Shown here: piece after piece, positions 6,143-14,035 of the stretch | Position numbering within the stretch: position 1 is the stretch's first letter | Layout of the letters: every line of letters begins with the position of its first letter | DNA from: an uncultured Holdemanella sp. | GTDB taxonomy: Bacteria; Bacillota_I; Bacilli_A; Erysipelotrichales; Erysipelotrichaceae | DNA: 28,571 nt | Direction of reading: 5' to 3' | Assembly (NCBI GenBank): GCA_900754615.1 | Contig: CAAEDN010000031.1 | Location: 1 to 28,571 of the forward strand | The notes under the pieces: generated by a model | The model's input: only the letters and a program-made list of their open reading frames with translations | What the model was told of the DNA's origin: nothing | Databases searched by the model: none | Position numbers and translations under genes: made by a program

Positions 6143-7519
6143 ATGAAAAGAATTGATTTTGAGAATGATACTGTGACAAAAAATATTATAAATGCTGCTT
6201 TCCCTTTGTTGGTGGCACAAATTATGAGTTTGTTATATAACGTTGTGGATCGTATCTATATTGCTCGAATTCCTAGTATTGGAACATACGCATTGGGTGC
6301 GATTGGTTTATGTTTTCCTTTGATTGTGATTATAAATGCATTCGCAAATCTGTTTGGCAGTGGTGGAGCTCCACTATTTTCCATTAGTCGAGGAGAAAAG
6401 AATAGCACAAAGGCAAACTTAGTGATGAATACATCATTTACAATGTTAGTATTGTGCTCGATTGTTTTAATGATTGTTCTTTATCCTTTGTTGAAGCCAA
6501 TATTAACCTTATTTGGAACATCCTCATCAGCCATGAAATATGCCTATCCATATATGATGATTTATCTAATGGGAACACTACCTTCTATGCTTACTTTGGG
6601 GATGAATCCATTTATTAATGCACAAGGCTATTCAACAGCAGGCATGTGTTCAGTTTTGATTGGTGCCATTATGAATTTAGTGTTAGACCCTATATTTATT
6701 TTCTTATTTGGGCTTGGCATTCAAGGTGCCGCCATCGCAACCATCATTTCCCAATGTCTTTCAGCTATATTTGTATATTGGTTTTTAAAAAATCGTTCAG
6801 AATTAAAAGTAAGATTACTTAAAAAAGAGGAATGGATCGTTTGTAAAAGGTATGCGCAAAATATTGTTAGCTTAGGAAGCAGTAGTTTTATCATGCAACT
6901 CACAAACAGTTTGGTTTCGATTTGTTGCAACAACGTACTAGCGATTACCGGTGGAGATATTTATGTTTCTGTTATGACTATTATTTCAAGTGTAAGACAA
7001 TTAGTGGAAACACCGATTCATGCGATCAATGATGGTTCTAGTCCAGTCTTGAGCTACAACTATGGAGCTAGAAGAGTAAGTCGTATTCGTAAGGCAATTG
7101 GGATAATATCTATTCTAGTTTTTGGCTATACAGCCATAGCTTGGAGCCTCATTATTTTGATTCCCCATGCATTGATACAAATCTTTAGTTCAGATTCTAT
7201 ATTAATAAGGAATACAGTGCCTGCTTTAAAACAATATTTTGCAGCCTTCATATTCATGGATTTGCAGTATATTGGTCAAAATGTATTTAAGTCATTGAAT
7301 AAAAAGAAGCAGGCTATCTTCTTTTCCATATTAAGAAAAGTCATTATTGTAGTTCCACTTACATATATTATGCCGCTCTATCTTCATATGGGTACAGATG
7401 GTGTATTCTTGGCTGAACCTGTATCGAATGTGATTGGTGGAATTCTTTGTTTTGTGACAATGCTAGTGATGATAATGCCAGAATTAAAGAGAATGGAAAA
7501 GAAAAATGTGATAGAATGA
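6143..7519 (+). CDS. MATE-family multidrug/cation exporter
   Basis: A 458-residue protein with about 12 hydrophobic segments in two homologous halves, as in the MATE family of sodium- or proton-driven drug exporters. Family features include the N-terminal AAFPLLVAQIMSLLYNVVDRIYIARI segment (here without gaps from about residue 17), the GSGGAPLFSISRGE region and NDGSSPVLSYNYGA in the second half. The ATG at 6143 is preferred over the GTG at 6131 because GTGAGGG then serves as SD, 5 nt away. The nudC-like gene follows 18 nt later on the same strand, so the two are probably co-transcribed. The substrate is unknown. Confidence 0.9.
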   Translation: MKRIDFENDTVTKNIINAAFPLLVAQIMSLLYNVVDRIYIARIPSIGTYALGAIGLCFPLIVIINAFANLFGSGGAPLFSISRGEKNSTKANLVMNTSFTMLVLCSIVLMIVLYPLLKPILTLFGTSSSAMKYAYPYMMIYLMGTLPSMLTLGMNPFINAQGYSTAGMCSVLIGAIMNLVLDPIFIFLFGLGIQGAAIATIISQCLSAIFVYWFLKNRSELKVRLLKKEEWIVCKRYAQNIVSLGSSSFIMQLTNSLVSICCNNVLAITGGDIYVSVMTIISSVRQLVETPIHAINDGSSPVLSYNYGARRVSRIRKAIGIISILVFGYTAIAWSLIILIPHALIQIFSSDSILIRNTVPALKQYFAAFIFMDLQYIGQNVFKSLNKKKQAIFFSILRKVIIVVPLTYIMPLYLHMGTDGVFLAEPVSNVIGGILCFVTMLVMIMPELKRMEKKNVIE

Positions 7520-7537
7520 TATACACGAGGTAGAAAA

Positions 7538-8383
7538 ATGGTACAAGATATTTATCCGCATAAGTTACATAATGAATTTGATCCAGAAGTAAAGGCAACA
7601 GAAAATGACATCTTGTTGTGTATTGTGAATGGAAGAATTTTAATTCATTTAAATTGCTTTGAAAATAAGGAAGTTGTTTTTCCTAAAGTAAAAGAAATAC
7701 AAATACATTCAGAATATCGCTATTTATTTTCAATTGATAGTACAAAATATTTCTTATGTGATATGCGATTAGAAGAGAATCAGATTCCATCTGGATATGG
7801 TTATGTTGAAGAGAGAAGTTTGCGCATTGAAGGAATTGGTCCAAAAGACAATTTATTTGCGGCTATTACCGGAAAACATTTGGCGGATTGGTATCGAGAT
7901 ACTAAATTCTGTGGTAGATGCGGACATAAGATGGTGCATTCAACAAAGGAAAGAGCTATGGTTTGTCCAGAGTGTCATAACACAGTGTATCCAAGAATTA
8001 TGCCAGCTGTCATTGTGGGTGTAATCAATGGGGATAAGTTATTGTTGACAAAATATCGTACAGGATTTAAGTATAATGCTTTAATTGCAGGTTTTACTGA
8101 AATTGGAGAAACCGTAGAAGAAACAGTAAAACGTGAAGTTATGGAAGAGGCTGGAATAAAAGTCAACAATATTCGTTACTATAAATCTCAGCCTTGGGGA
8201 AGTGCTAATGATATTTTGTTAGGGTTCTTCTGTGATGTGAAGGGAAATGATGAAATATCTATGGATACTAATGAATTGAAATATGCAGATTGGGTTCAAA
8301 GAGATGAAATCATTCTTCAACCAGGTGAATTTAGTTTAACGAATGAAATGATGAAATTATTTAAGGAAAATAAAGTAGAGTGA
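7538..8383 (+). CDS. nudC: NudC-type Nudix hydrolase (NADH pyrophosphatase / RNA deNADding family)
   Basis: A 281-residue cytoplasmic enzyme expected to hydrolyse NAD(H) to NMN(H) and AMP; family members also remove NAD caps from RNA 5' ends. The zinc ribbon has Cys125, Cys128, Cys143 and Cys146. The Nudix box spans 185-207 (GFTEIGETVEETVKREVMEE followed by AGI), with the catalytic REVMEE glutamates. The NudC-specific SQPW motif is at 217-220, though the next residues (GSAND) differ from the usual PFPxS. Length and domain order are typical. GAGGTAG precedes the ATG. It probably shares a transcript with the MATE gene. Confidence 0.9.
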   Translation: MVQDIYPHKLHNEFDPEVKATENDILLCIVNGRILIHLNCFENKEVVFPKVKEIQIHSEYRYLFSIDSTKYFLCDMRLEENQIPSGYGYVEERSLRIEGIGPKDNLFAAITGKHLADWYRDTKFCGRCGHKMVHSTKERAMVCPECHNTVYPRIMPAVIVGVINGDKLLLTKYRTGFKYNALIAGFTEIGETVEETVKREVMEEAGIKVNNIRYYKSQPWGSANDILLGFFCDVKGNDEISMDTNELKYADWVQRDEIILQPGEFSLTNEMMKLFKENKVE

Positions 8384-8420
8384 AAGTATCACACTCATTC
8401 TTCTAAAAATGATGAGGATA

Positions 8421-8429
8421 TGGTACAAT
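8421..8429 (+). promoter_or_regulatory. Extended -10 promoter of efp
   Basis: TGGTACAAT at 8421-8429 matches an extended -10 (TGnTATAAT-like). No good -35 is seen. It lies about 45 nt before the efp ATG, which has AGGAGTG as SD. Confidence 0.5.
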
Positions 8430-8473
8430 AAAGCGTGTAAAAAAATATTTATAGAAAATAGGAGTGAAAAATT

Positions 8474-9031
8474 ATGGCAATTTCTGCAGGTGATTTTAAA
8501 ACAGGATTAACTTTAATCGTTGATGGTGATCCTTGGGTAGTATTAGATTTCCAACATGTTAAACCTGGTAAAGGTGCAGCTATCTTAAAAACTAAGATGA
8601 AAAACTTAAAAACAGGTAATACACAAGAAAGAAACTTCAATGCTTCAACTAAATTTGAACAAGCTAACATTTCTAAAAAAGCGGCTCAATACTCATATGA
8701 AGCAGATTCTACATATTACTTCATGGATTTAGAAACATACGATACTTATGAATTAACAGCTGAACAAGTTGATTTCAACAAATACTTTATTGTTGAAGGT
8801 GCTGAAGTATCTTTGATGTTCTTCGAAGGAGAATTATTATCTGTTTCTGTTCCAGAAAAAGTTGAATTGACAGTAGCTGAAACAGATCCAGCCATCAAAG
8901 GTGCACCATCTAACCAAACTAAAGATGCAACTACAGATACTGGATTAACATTAAGAGTTCCACAGTTCATCGAACCAGGTGAAAAAATCGTTGTATTCTC
9001 AACAGATGGAAAATATGCAGGAAGAGCTTAA
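8474..9031 (+). CDS. efp: Translation elongation factor P
   Basis: A 185-residue three-domain beta-barrel protein that binds stalled ribosomes between the P and E sites and promotes peptide bonds at polyproline stretches. The N-terminal KOW-like domain has the modified loop VKPGKGAA, with the target lysine at 33, the equivalent of the modified Lys32 in B. subtilis EF-P. The C-terminal signature is GLTLRVPQFIEPGEKIVV. Full length, good SD (AGGAGTG), and codon use that looks like a well-expressed gene. Its terminator hairpin begins inside the last codons. Confidence 0.97.
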   Translation: MAISAGDFKTGLTLIVDGDPWVVLDFQHVKPGKGAAILKTKMKNLKTGNTQERNFNASTKFEQANISKKAAQYSYEADSTYYFMDLETYDTYELTAEQVDFNKYFIVEGAEVSLMFFEGELLSVSVPEKVELTVAETDPAIKGAPSNQTKDATTDTGLTLRVPQFIEPGEKIVVFSTDGKYAGRA

Positions 9032-9047
9032 TCGCTCTTCTTTTTTT
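9021..9047 (+). terminator. efp terminator
   Basis: GAAGAGC (9021-9027) and GCTCTTC (9034-9040) with a 6-nt loop and seven T. The stem includes the last efp codons, and the T-tract ends 4 nt before the next ATG. Confidence 0.88.
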
Positions 9048-9051
9048 AACT

Positions 9052-9798
9052 ATGAATAAAGTTGTATTAATTACAGGTGGTGCTCGTGGTATTGGAAGTG
9101 CAATCGCATTGGAACTCGCAAAATATGGTTATGACATTGTCATTAATTATTTAACTTCTAAACAGCCTGCCAAAGAATTAAAAGAAAAAATTGAATCAGA
9201 ATATCATGTTCGTTGTCTTACAATTTGTGCAGATGTATCCGATGTAGATCAGGTCAATATCATGGTTAGTGAAATTGAAGAGAAGATGGGTGGCGTAGAT
9301 ATATTAATTAATAATGCGGCTATAGATCTTTCCAATCTGTTTCATTTAAAAAATGCCGAAGAATTTAAAAGAACATTAGATGTAAATGTTGTAGGTGCTT
9401 TTAACTGTAGTAAAAGAGTCTATAAACACATGTTGGATCAAGAATATGGAAGAATCATTAATATATCAAGTACCAATGGAATCAACACATATTATCCAAT
9501 GTGCATCGATTATGATGCTTCCAAAGCAGCGTTGATTTCAATGACACATAATCTAGCAGCTGAATTTGGACCATACATCCATGTGAATTGTGTAGCACCA
9601 GGTTTTATTGGAACTGATAATGAACTAGATGGCTATGATGAAGAGTTCTTAAAGGAAGAAACAGAAAAAATCATGGTGAAACGTTATGGAAAACCAGAAG
9701 AAGTGGCCTATCTTGTTCGTTTCTTAATTAGTGATGAAGCTAACTTCATCAACAATTCCATTATTCGTATCGATGGTGGACAGATGGGTAGCTGTTAA
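9052..9798 (+). CDS. Short-chain dehydrogenase/reductase, FabG-like
   Basis: A 248-residue Rossmann-fold oxidoreductase. The cofactor-binding TGGARGIG (8-15) favours NADP(H) or NAD(H). NNAA is at 87-90, Asn112, the Ser139/Ser140 pair, Tyr154 and Lys158 (YDASK) make the SDR catalytic set, and the C-terminus ends IRIDGGQMGS as in classical FabG-like proteins. It may be a 3-oxoacyl-ACP reductase, but with no fatty-acid genes around it another alcohol/ketone substrate is just as likely. No SD precedes the ATG, and the efp T-tract ends 4 nt before it. Expression would need read-through from efp or an unseen promoter. No better downstream start exists because the Rossmann motif begins at once. Confidence 0.88.
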   Translation: MNKVVLITGGARGIGSAIALELAKYGYDIVINYLTSKQPAKELKEKIESEYHVRCLTICADVSDVDQVNIMVSEIEEKMGGVDILINNAAIDLSNLFHLKNAEEFKRTLDVNVVGAFNCSKRVYKHMLDQEYGRIINISSTNGINTYYPMCIDYDASKAALISMTHNLAAEFGPYIHVNCVAPGFIGTDNELDGYDEEFLKEETEKIMVKRYGKPEEVAYLVRFLISDEANFINNSIIRIDGGQMGSC

Positions 9799-9800
9799 AA

Positions 9801-9824
9801 AAGCCTCGAAAGAGGCTTATTTTA
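9801..9824. terminator. Bidirectional terminator between convergent genes
   Basis: AAGCCTC (9801-9807), GAAA loop, GAGGCTT (9812-9818), T-rich on the plus side and A-rich upstream (T-rich on the minus strand). It separates the SDR gene from the minus-strand AlbA_2 gene. Confidence 0.8.
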
Positions 9825-11067
9825 GTATATATTTGGTGTTTTGTGCATTTCCTATTTTTTGAACTACATTTTTTTCAATAAGAGAATTTAGAATTCGAAT
9901 TGTTTTATATTTTGTGAATTGAGTTTCATCTTCTATTTGTGTACGAGATAGTTTTAAATTGTTTTTTAGAATTGAAACAATTGCTTTTTCGTCTTCGCTT
10001 AATGAAATCAAATTTGATTCAATAGGCAATATGACAGTGATTGAGTTTTCATAAATTTTAAATTCAGGCTTATTTTGAAAATTATTGTATGAAGCATTTA
10101 TTCTTTTGATTCCAGAACCAAACATTTCAATATAATTCAGCCTAAAAAAGATGTTCCCGATAATAGGATTTCTTAAAAATGAAATTTGTCCATCTAAATA
10201 CTCTTTTTCACTTATTTCACGAGGAAGGCCTCCACAAGAAGTGATTTCAATTTTATCTTCGAACATAGAAATGCGTATTCTTGCGTTGATATCCCATAAG
10301 CGGTGTACTAGAGAATTAGCTAAAGCTTCTCGAAATGCTTCTTCTGGGATTTTTTCTTTACTGATTCTAAGACTACCTTCAATTTTTTCGTATTGGTAAT
10401 ATTTTTTATACATGTTTAAAACGCGACGATACATTTCTAAAATGGAAATATGATCTAGGATTTCTCGATCCATAATTTCATTTATGTCTTTTCCAAAACG
10501 AATGACATCAACACCTTTAAATTGATTTGAATCTGCAATTAATGCAGCCGCATTGTTAAATTTTCCGTTTTTAATAAGGCCTAATGTTCTTAATATATCG
10601 GTATTAATATGTTCTACCTCAAGTTTTTTAGAAAGTTCATCTTCTAGTATATGAAAGGTCAAATCTTGTTGAGTAGATTCTTGTTCTTCATAGGATTGAT
10701 TCAATCCTTCAAGAACGAGTCGATTTAATTCCAATCGATCAACTTCGATAGTGGATGAGTCATTTCTCTTGTATGCTTTTCCTTTATATAAATAAGGCTT
10801 AAAAGTTCCTTCAAATACTTTTAGAATGATTGTATTTTCTTTTGTGATATCTAAAGTGTAAGAAGGAATAGGTTTTATTGAATCATTGATTTTGTTTTCT
10901 AAATTCAAACAAGCATCAATTGGATTATCAATACCTTTAATAGTTCCATCATCGCAAATGCCAAAAATGATTTCTCCATTTGAATAATTCGCAAAGGCAC
11001 TTATTGTTTTTAAAAACGAATTGCTGTTCATGTTTTCTTTAAATTCCAAAGTTCTTGTTTCACGCAT
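9817..11067 (-). CDS. AlbA_2 (Schlafen-type) / GHKL-like ATP-binding regulator
   Basis: A 416-residue cytoplasmic protein. Residues ~1-110 match the AlbA_2 (divergent AAA_4/Schlafen) domain, with RETRTLEFKENMNSNSFLKT and the SNGEIIFGICDDGTIKG glycine-rich loop. Residues ~240-345 match the HATPase_c_4 region, with EALANSLVHR (247-256) and CGGLP near 278-282. The C-terminus (~355-415) looks like a winged helix (LSRTQIEDETQFTKYKTIRI). Members are usually annotated as ATP-binding or putative transcriptional regulators, with no firm function. The ATG at 11067 is chosen because the promoter's -10 lies 22 nt upstream; an in-frame start at 11139 would be upstream of the transcription start. The operator array before it suggests autoregulation. 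Confidence 0.85.
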   Translation of the reverse strand: MRETRTLEFKENMNSNSFLKTISAFANYSNGEIIFGICDDGTIKGIDNPIDACLNLENKINDSIKPIPSYTLDITKENTIILKVFEGTFKPYLYKGKAYKRNDSSTIEVDRLELNRLVLEGLNQSYEEQESTQQDLTFHILEDELSKKLEVEHINTDILRTLGLIKNGKFNNAAALIADSNQFKGVDVIRFGKDINEIMDREILDHISILEMYRRVLNMYKKYYQYEKIEGSLRISKEKIPEEAFREALANSLVHRLWDINARIRISMFEDKIEITSCGGLPREISEKEYLDGQISFLRNPIIGNIFFRLNYIEMFGSGIKRINASYNNFQNKPEFKIYENSITVILPIESNLISLSEDEKAIVSILKNNLKLSRTQIEDETQFTKYKTIRILNSLIEKNVVQKIGNAQNTKYILK

Positions 11068-11088
11068 AGCTATCACATCCTTATACTT

Positions 11089-11117
11089 ATTATAGTATTG
11101 TTTGAATCGATATGCAA
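11089..11117 (-). promoter_or_regulatory. Promoter of the AlbA_2 gene
   Basis: On the minus strand, -35 TTGCAT (11117-11112) and -10 TATAAT (11094-11089) with a 17-bp spacer. The -35 lies within the first half-site of the operator array. Confidence 0.8.
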
Positions 11118-11180
11118 CGATTCGCTTATCGTTGCGCAAAATAATGCAACGGTTAATTTATCGTTGCATATCGTTTGAAA
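11101..11180. repeat. 80-bp symmetric operator array of four GCAACG half-sites at 16-bp spacing
   Basis: GCAACG occurs at 11114 and 11146, and its reverse complement CGTTGC at 11130 and 11162, exactly 16 bp apart each. The whole block is symmetric about 11140.5. The outer arms (11101-11120 and 11161-11180) match in 18 of 20 positions. The first half-site overlaps the AlbA_2 gene's -35. Confidence 0.85.
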
Positions 11181-11181
11181 T

Positions 11182-11204
11182 AAAAAAGATGCGCTAGGCA
11201 TCTT
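11182..11204 (-). terminator. Terminator of the DeoR-ynbB transcript
   Basis: AAGATGC (11186-11192) and GCATCTT (11198-11204) with a 5-nt loop. On the minus strand it is followed by TTTTTTA. It overlaps the stop codon of the lyase gene. Confidence 0.8.
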
Positions 11205-12456
11205 AGTTGTTTTTCATATTTGTTAGGGCAAGAAGAATAGACAGTTTTCCATATTCTAATGTTAATCCACCTTGCATATATAAAGTATAGGGTTCAACGA
11301 CTGGAGCATCTGCACTTAATTCAATCGTACTTCCTTGTGTAAAGCTTCCAGCTGCCATAACTTCATCAAATGGATAGCCAGGCATTGGAGCGGCCATAAC
11401 ACGAACAAATGAATCAATAGGACTTGTGGATTGAATGCCTTGTGTAAAGCTAACAAGATTTTCTTTTGATCCAAGCTCTAAAGTTTGAATGATATCCGTT
11501 CTTTCATCATTATAAGCAGGAGATACATTCTTGTATCCTAATTTTTCTAACATATAAGCTGTGAAAACAGCTGTTTTTAAAGCACTCTTTACGGCATTTG
11601 GTGCCATGAAGATACCTTTAAAGAAAGAGTTGTTTAAGTTAAAGTTTGCACCCAAATCCTTACCAATTCCAGGAGCTGTTAAGCGTTCAGCTACCATGTT
11701 GATCAAGTCTTTATTACCAGCTACATATCCTCCAGTAGAGGCAATTCCTCCACCTAAGTTTTTCATCAAGGATCCAACCACAACATCGGCACCAATGTGT
11801 CCTGGCTCTGATTTTTCAACAAGTTCACCATAACAGTTATCGACCATGATAATTACGTCTTTGTTTACTTCACGAATCTTTTTGATGATACGCTCAAGCT
11901 TTGAAATGGTTAATGATAAACGATGGGCATATCCTCTAGATCTTTGGATTTCCACTAATTTTACATTGTTTTCTTTTAAACGAGAAACAATCTTTTCATC
12001 ATCAAAATCATCATTCACTAAATCAATTTGTTCATACTTTACACCATTGGCTTTTAAGGATTGTGTAGAATCTCCACATAAACCAATCATTTCCTGCAAA
12101 GAATCATATGGAGCACCCGAAATAGAAATCATTGTATCTCCATATTTTAATAGGGCAGATAAAGTTAAATATAAAGCGTTTGTACCACTCATGATCTGAG
12201 GACGTACTAAAGCATCTTCACATCCGAGTACTGTCGCAAAAATACGTTCGATCTTATCACGACCCTCATCATAGTTACCATATCCGTTGATATCCGCAAA
12301 GTCAGAATAAGAAACGTGATTCTCAATAAATGCAGCTAAGATACGATCAGAATTGTATAAACATACATCATCAATTTTTTTATAAATATCTTTTAAAACG
12401 ACATCCGATTCTTCTGCCATTTTTAATAAGTCTTTATCAATTTGTTCTAAAATCAT
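11203..12456 (-). CDS. YnbB-like PLP-dependent lyase (aluminium-resistance / methionine gamma-lyase family)
   Basis: A 417-residue fold-type I PLP enzyme related to cystathionine/methionine gamma-lyases, in the family long annotated as aluminium resistance protein (B. subtilis YnbB). Likely PLP contacts are Asp206 (MVDNCYGE) and the Schiff-base Lys232 in SLMKNLGGGIASTGGYVAG. The N-terminal RPQIMSGTNAL and ISGAPYDSL segments are family signatures. The in vivo reaction is unsettled; C-S lyase activity is a family-based guess. The start at 12456 follows GGAGG by 6 nt; an in-frame ATG 21 bases earlier precedes the SD. It lies 29 nt downstream of the DeoR gene on the same strand and is probably co-transcribed with it. 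Confidence 0.88.
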   Translation of the reverse strand: MILEQIDKDLLKMAEESDVVLKDIYKKIDDVCLYNSDRILAAFIENHVSYSDFADINGYGNYDEGRDKIERIFATVLGCEDALVRPQIMSGTNALYLTLSALLKYGDTMISISGAPYDSLQEMIGLCGDSTQSLKANGVKYEQIDLVNDDFDDEKIVSRLKENNVKLVEIQRSRGYAHRLSLTISKLERIIKKIREVNKDVIIMVDNCYGELVEKSEPGHIGADVVVGSLMKNLGGGIASTGGYVAGNKDLINMVAERLTAPGIGKDLGANFNLNNSFFKGIFMAPNAVKSALKTAVFTAYMLEKLGYKNVSPAYNDERTDIIQTLELGSKENLVSFTQGIQSTSPIDSFVRVMAAPMPGYPFDEVMAAGSFTQGSTIELSADAPVVEPYTLYMQGGLTLEYGKLSILLALTNMKNN

Positions 12457-12485
12457 AAATAACCTCCAAAAGTCCACTCATTTTA

Positions 12486-13244
12486 TTATAATGCCATCAC
12501 AATTTTTTGTACATCTTTAACCATTCTTCTTTCATAGTTATTTAAAAATGTGGTGAATATACAATCAAAATCTGAGAAATCCGCAAATTTATAAGTGCCT
12601 GTTTTATGAAATTTGGAAATATCGGCCAATAGATATTTATTGGTTGAGTTTCTTAATACATGCTGCTTAACTTCCATTTCTTCAAACGCAAAAGTAGTAG
12701 GACCATCCATATTCATAAATCCATCACATCCTATAAAACATGTATCTATGTGTAGTGAATCTAGATGATTATTCGTAAAAGAGCCTGTTGTAGCTTTAGC
12801 CTTCTTTAACATTTTTCCACCTAAAAATATAAGGCCATGATTGGTTTCAACTACCAATTGAGCTATTTTTAATGAATTTGTGATTACGAGTAAATCTTTT
12901 TTTAATGGCAAATATTTTGCGAGTGCCAACGTCGTTGAACCAGGATCTAAAAAAATGGTGCTTCCATCCTGAATGTATTCGAGTGCTTTTTTCGCTATCA
13001 ATTGTTTGTCGGATGCATTTTCTGTCATTTTGTATTCAACACTCACTTCACTGTAAGAATCTTTTAATGTAGCACCTCCATGAATCCTTTTAATGAGTCC
13101 CTGATTTTCCAATGTGGATAAATCCGTACGAATAGTTTCCATGCTGACATGATGAACGTTTGCTAAATCTACCACTTTTACTTCGCCATTCGATAAAATT
13201 TGAGAATAAATGTCACTCTGTCTGTTTTCTGCTTTTTTACTCAT
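12486..13244 (-). CDS. DeoR-family transcriptional regulator
   Basis: A 252-residue regulator: an N-terminal winged helix (residues ~8-58, with VVDLANVHHVSMETIRTDLS and LENQGLIKRIHGGA) and a DeoR C-terminal sensor domain (FLDPGSTTLALAKYLP, ITNSLKIAQLV, FLGGKML, FIGCDGF) that usually binds a sugar phosphate. It is divergent from hxlA-hxlB-manA and upstream of the ynbB-like gene, so it probably controls one or both. A -10 TAGTAT lies 6 nt before the ATG with no SD, suggesting a leaderless mRNA. The palindrome CCAAAAATTTGG in the promoter spacer may be its operator. A hexulose- or hexose-phosphate inducer is a reasonable guess. Confidence 0.9.
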   Translation of the reverse strand: MSKKAENRQSDIYSQILSNGEVKVVDLANVHHVSMETIRTDLSTLENQGLIKRIHGGATLKDSYSEVSVEYKMTENASDKQLIAKKALEYIQDGSTIFLDPGSTTLALAKYLPLKKDLLVITNSLKIAQLVVETNHGLIFLGGKMLKKAKATTGSFTNNHLDSLHIDTCFIGCDGFMNMDGPTTFAFEEMEVKQHVLRNSTNKYLLADISKFHKTGTYKFADFSDFDCIFTTFLNNYERRMVKDVQKIVMAL

Positions 13245-13250
13245 GTTTCT

Positions 13251-13280
13251 ATACTACCAAAAATTTGGCTTTTAGTACAA
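13251..13280 (-). promoter_or_regulatory. Promoter (leaderless) and operator candidate of the DeoR gene
   Basis: On the minus strand, TTGTAC (13280-13275), 18-bp spacer, TAGTAT (13256-13251), then 6 nt to the ATG. The spacer holds CCAAAAATTTGG (13257-13268), with 5-bp dyad arms. The divergent hxlA promoter must lie between here and 13383, but I see no strong match. Confidence 0.6.
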
Positions 13281-13396
13281 TACAAATTAAAAAACCAAGT
13301 AAAAAATCTTGTTTATAGGATAAATACCAAAATAATATAGCTTAATTGAATTATACTCCTTATATTGTAAGTGTAATAAATAGGGAGGAAAAAGAT

Positions 13397-14023
13397 ATGA
13401 AACTACAAGCTGCATTAGACACACTAACATTAAATGAATGTATTGATTTATTAGAAGAAACAGAAGGTTTTATTGATATTGCAGAAGTGGGAACACCCTT
13501 CGTAATTGAAGAAGGAATGGTTCCGGTAAAAGAATTTAAGAAACAATTTCCAAATATTGAAATATTAGCAGATGTCAAAATTATGGATGCCGGAGAATAT
13601 GAAGCGGATAAATGTTTTGAGGCTGGAGCTGATATTTGTACAGTACTTGGGGTAAGTCACAATGAAACAATTGAAGGAGTTGTTCGTAGTGCAAAAAAGT
13701 ATGGAAAGAAAGTAATGGTGGACATGATTGCCGTATCCGATTTAAAGAAACGTACGCAAGAAGTGGATCAAATGGGAGTGGATTATATTTGCGTGCATAC
13801 GGCATTTGATGTTCAAAAATTAGGACAAGATCCATTGGATGATTTAAAAACTGTAAATTCAGTCATCAAAAATGCTAAGAGTGCAGTGGCAGGTGGTGTA
13901 AAACTTGAAACAGTAGATGCGATTGTAGAAGAAGGTGCTGAAATTATTGTGGTTGGTGGAGCAATTTGTAATGCCAAGGATCGTAAGGCTTATGCAAAAG
14001 AAATTAAATCACATTTGAAATAA
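13397..14023 (+). CDS. hxlA: 3-hexulose-6-phosphate synthase-like (HPS/KGPDC family)
   Basis: A 208-residue TIM-barrel enzyme of the orotidine decarboxylase superfamily. HPS joins formaldehyde and ribulose-5-P to give arabino-3-hexulose-6-P, and can run in reverse. The signature DVKIMDAGEYEAD carries Asp59, Lys61 and Asp64; Asp8 and Glu30 (EVGTP) are further active-site residues, and SVAGGVK/VVGGAI phosphate-binding loops are near the C-terminus (here AVAGGVK). The related UlaD decarboxylase has the same fold, but the hexuloisomerase gene immediately downstream favours HPS. The ATG at 13397 follows GGGAGG with a good gap; an ATG at 13346 has none. First gene of a three-gene operon. Confidence 0.85.
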   Translation: MKLQAALDTLTLNECIDLLEETEGFIDIAEVGTPFVIEEGMVPVKEFKKQFPNIEILADVKIMDAGEYEADKCFEAGADICTVLGVSHNETIEGVVRSAKKYGKKVMVDMIAVSDLKKRTQEVDQMGVDYICVHTAFDVQKLGQDPLDDLKTVNSVIKNAKSAVAGGVKLETVDAIVEEGAEIIVVGGAICNAKDRKAYAKEIKSHLK

Positions 14024-14035
14024 GGAGAGTAAATT

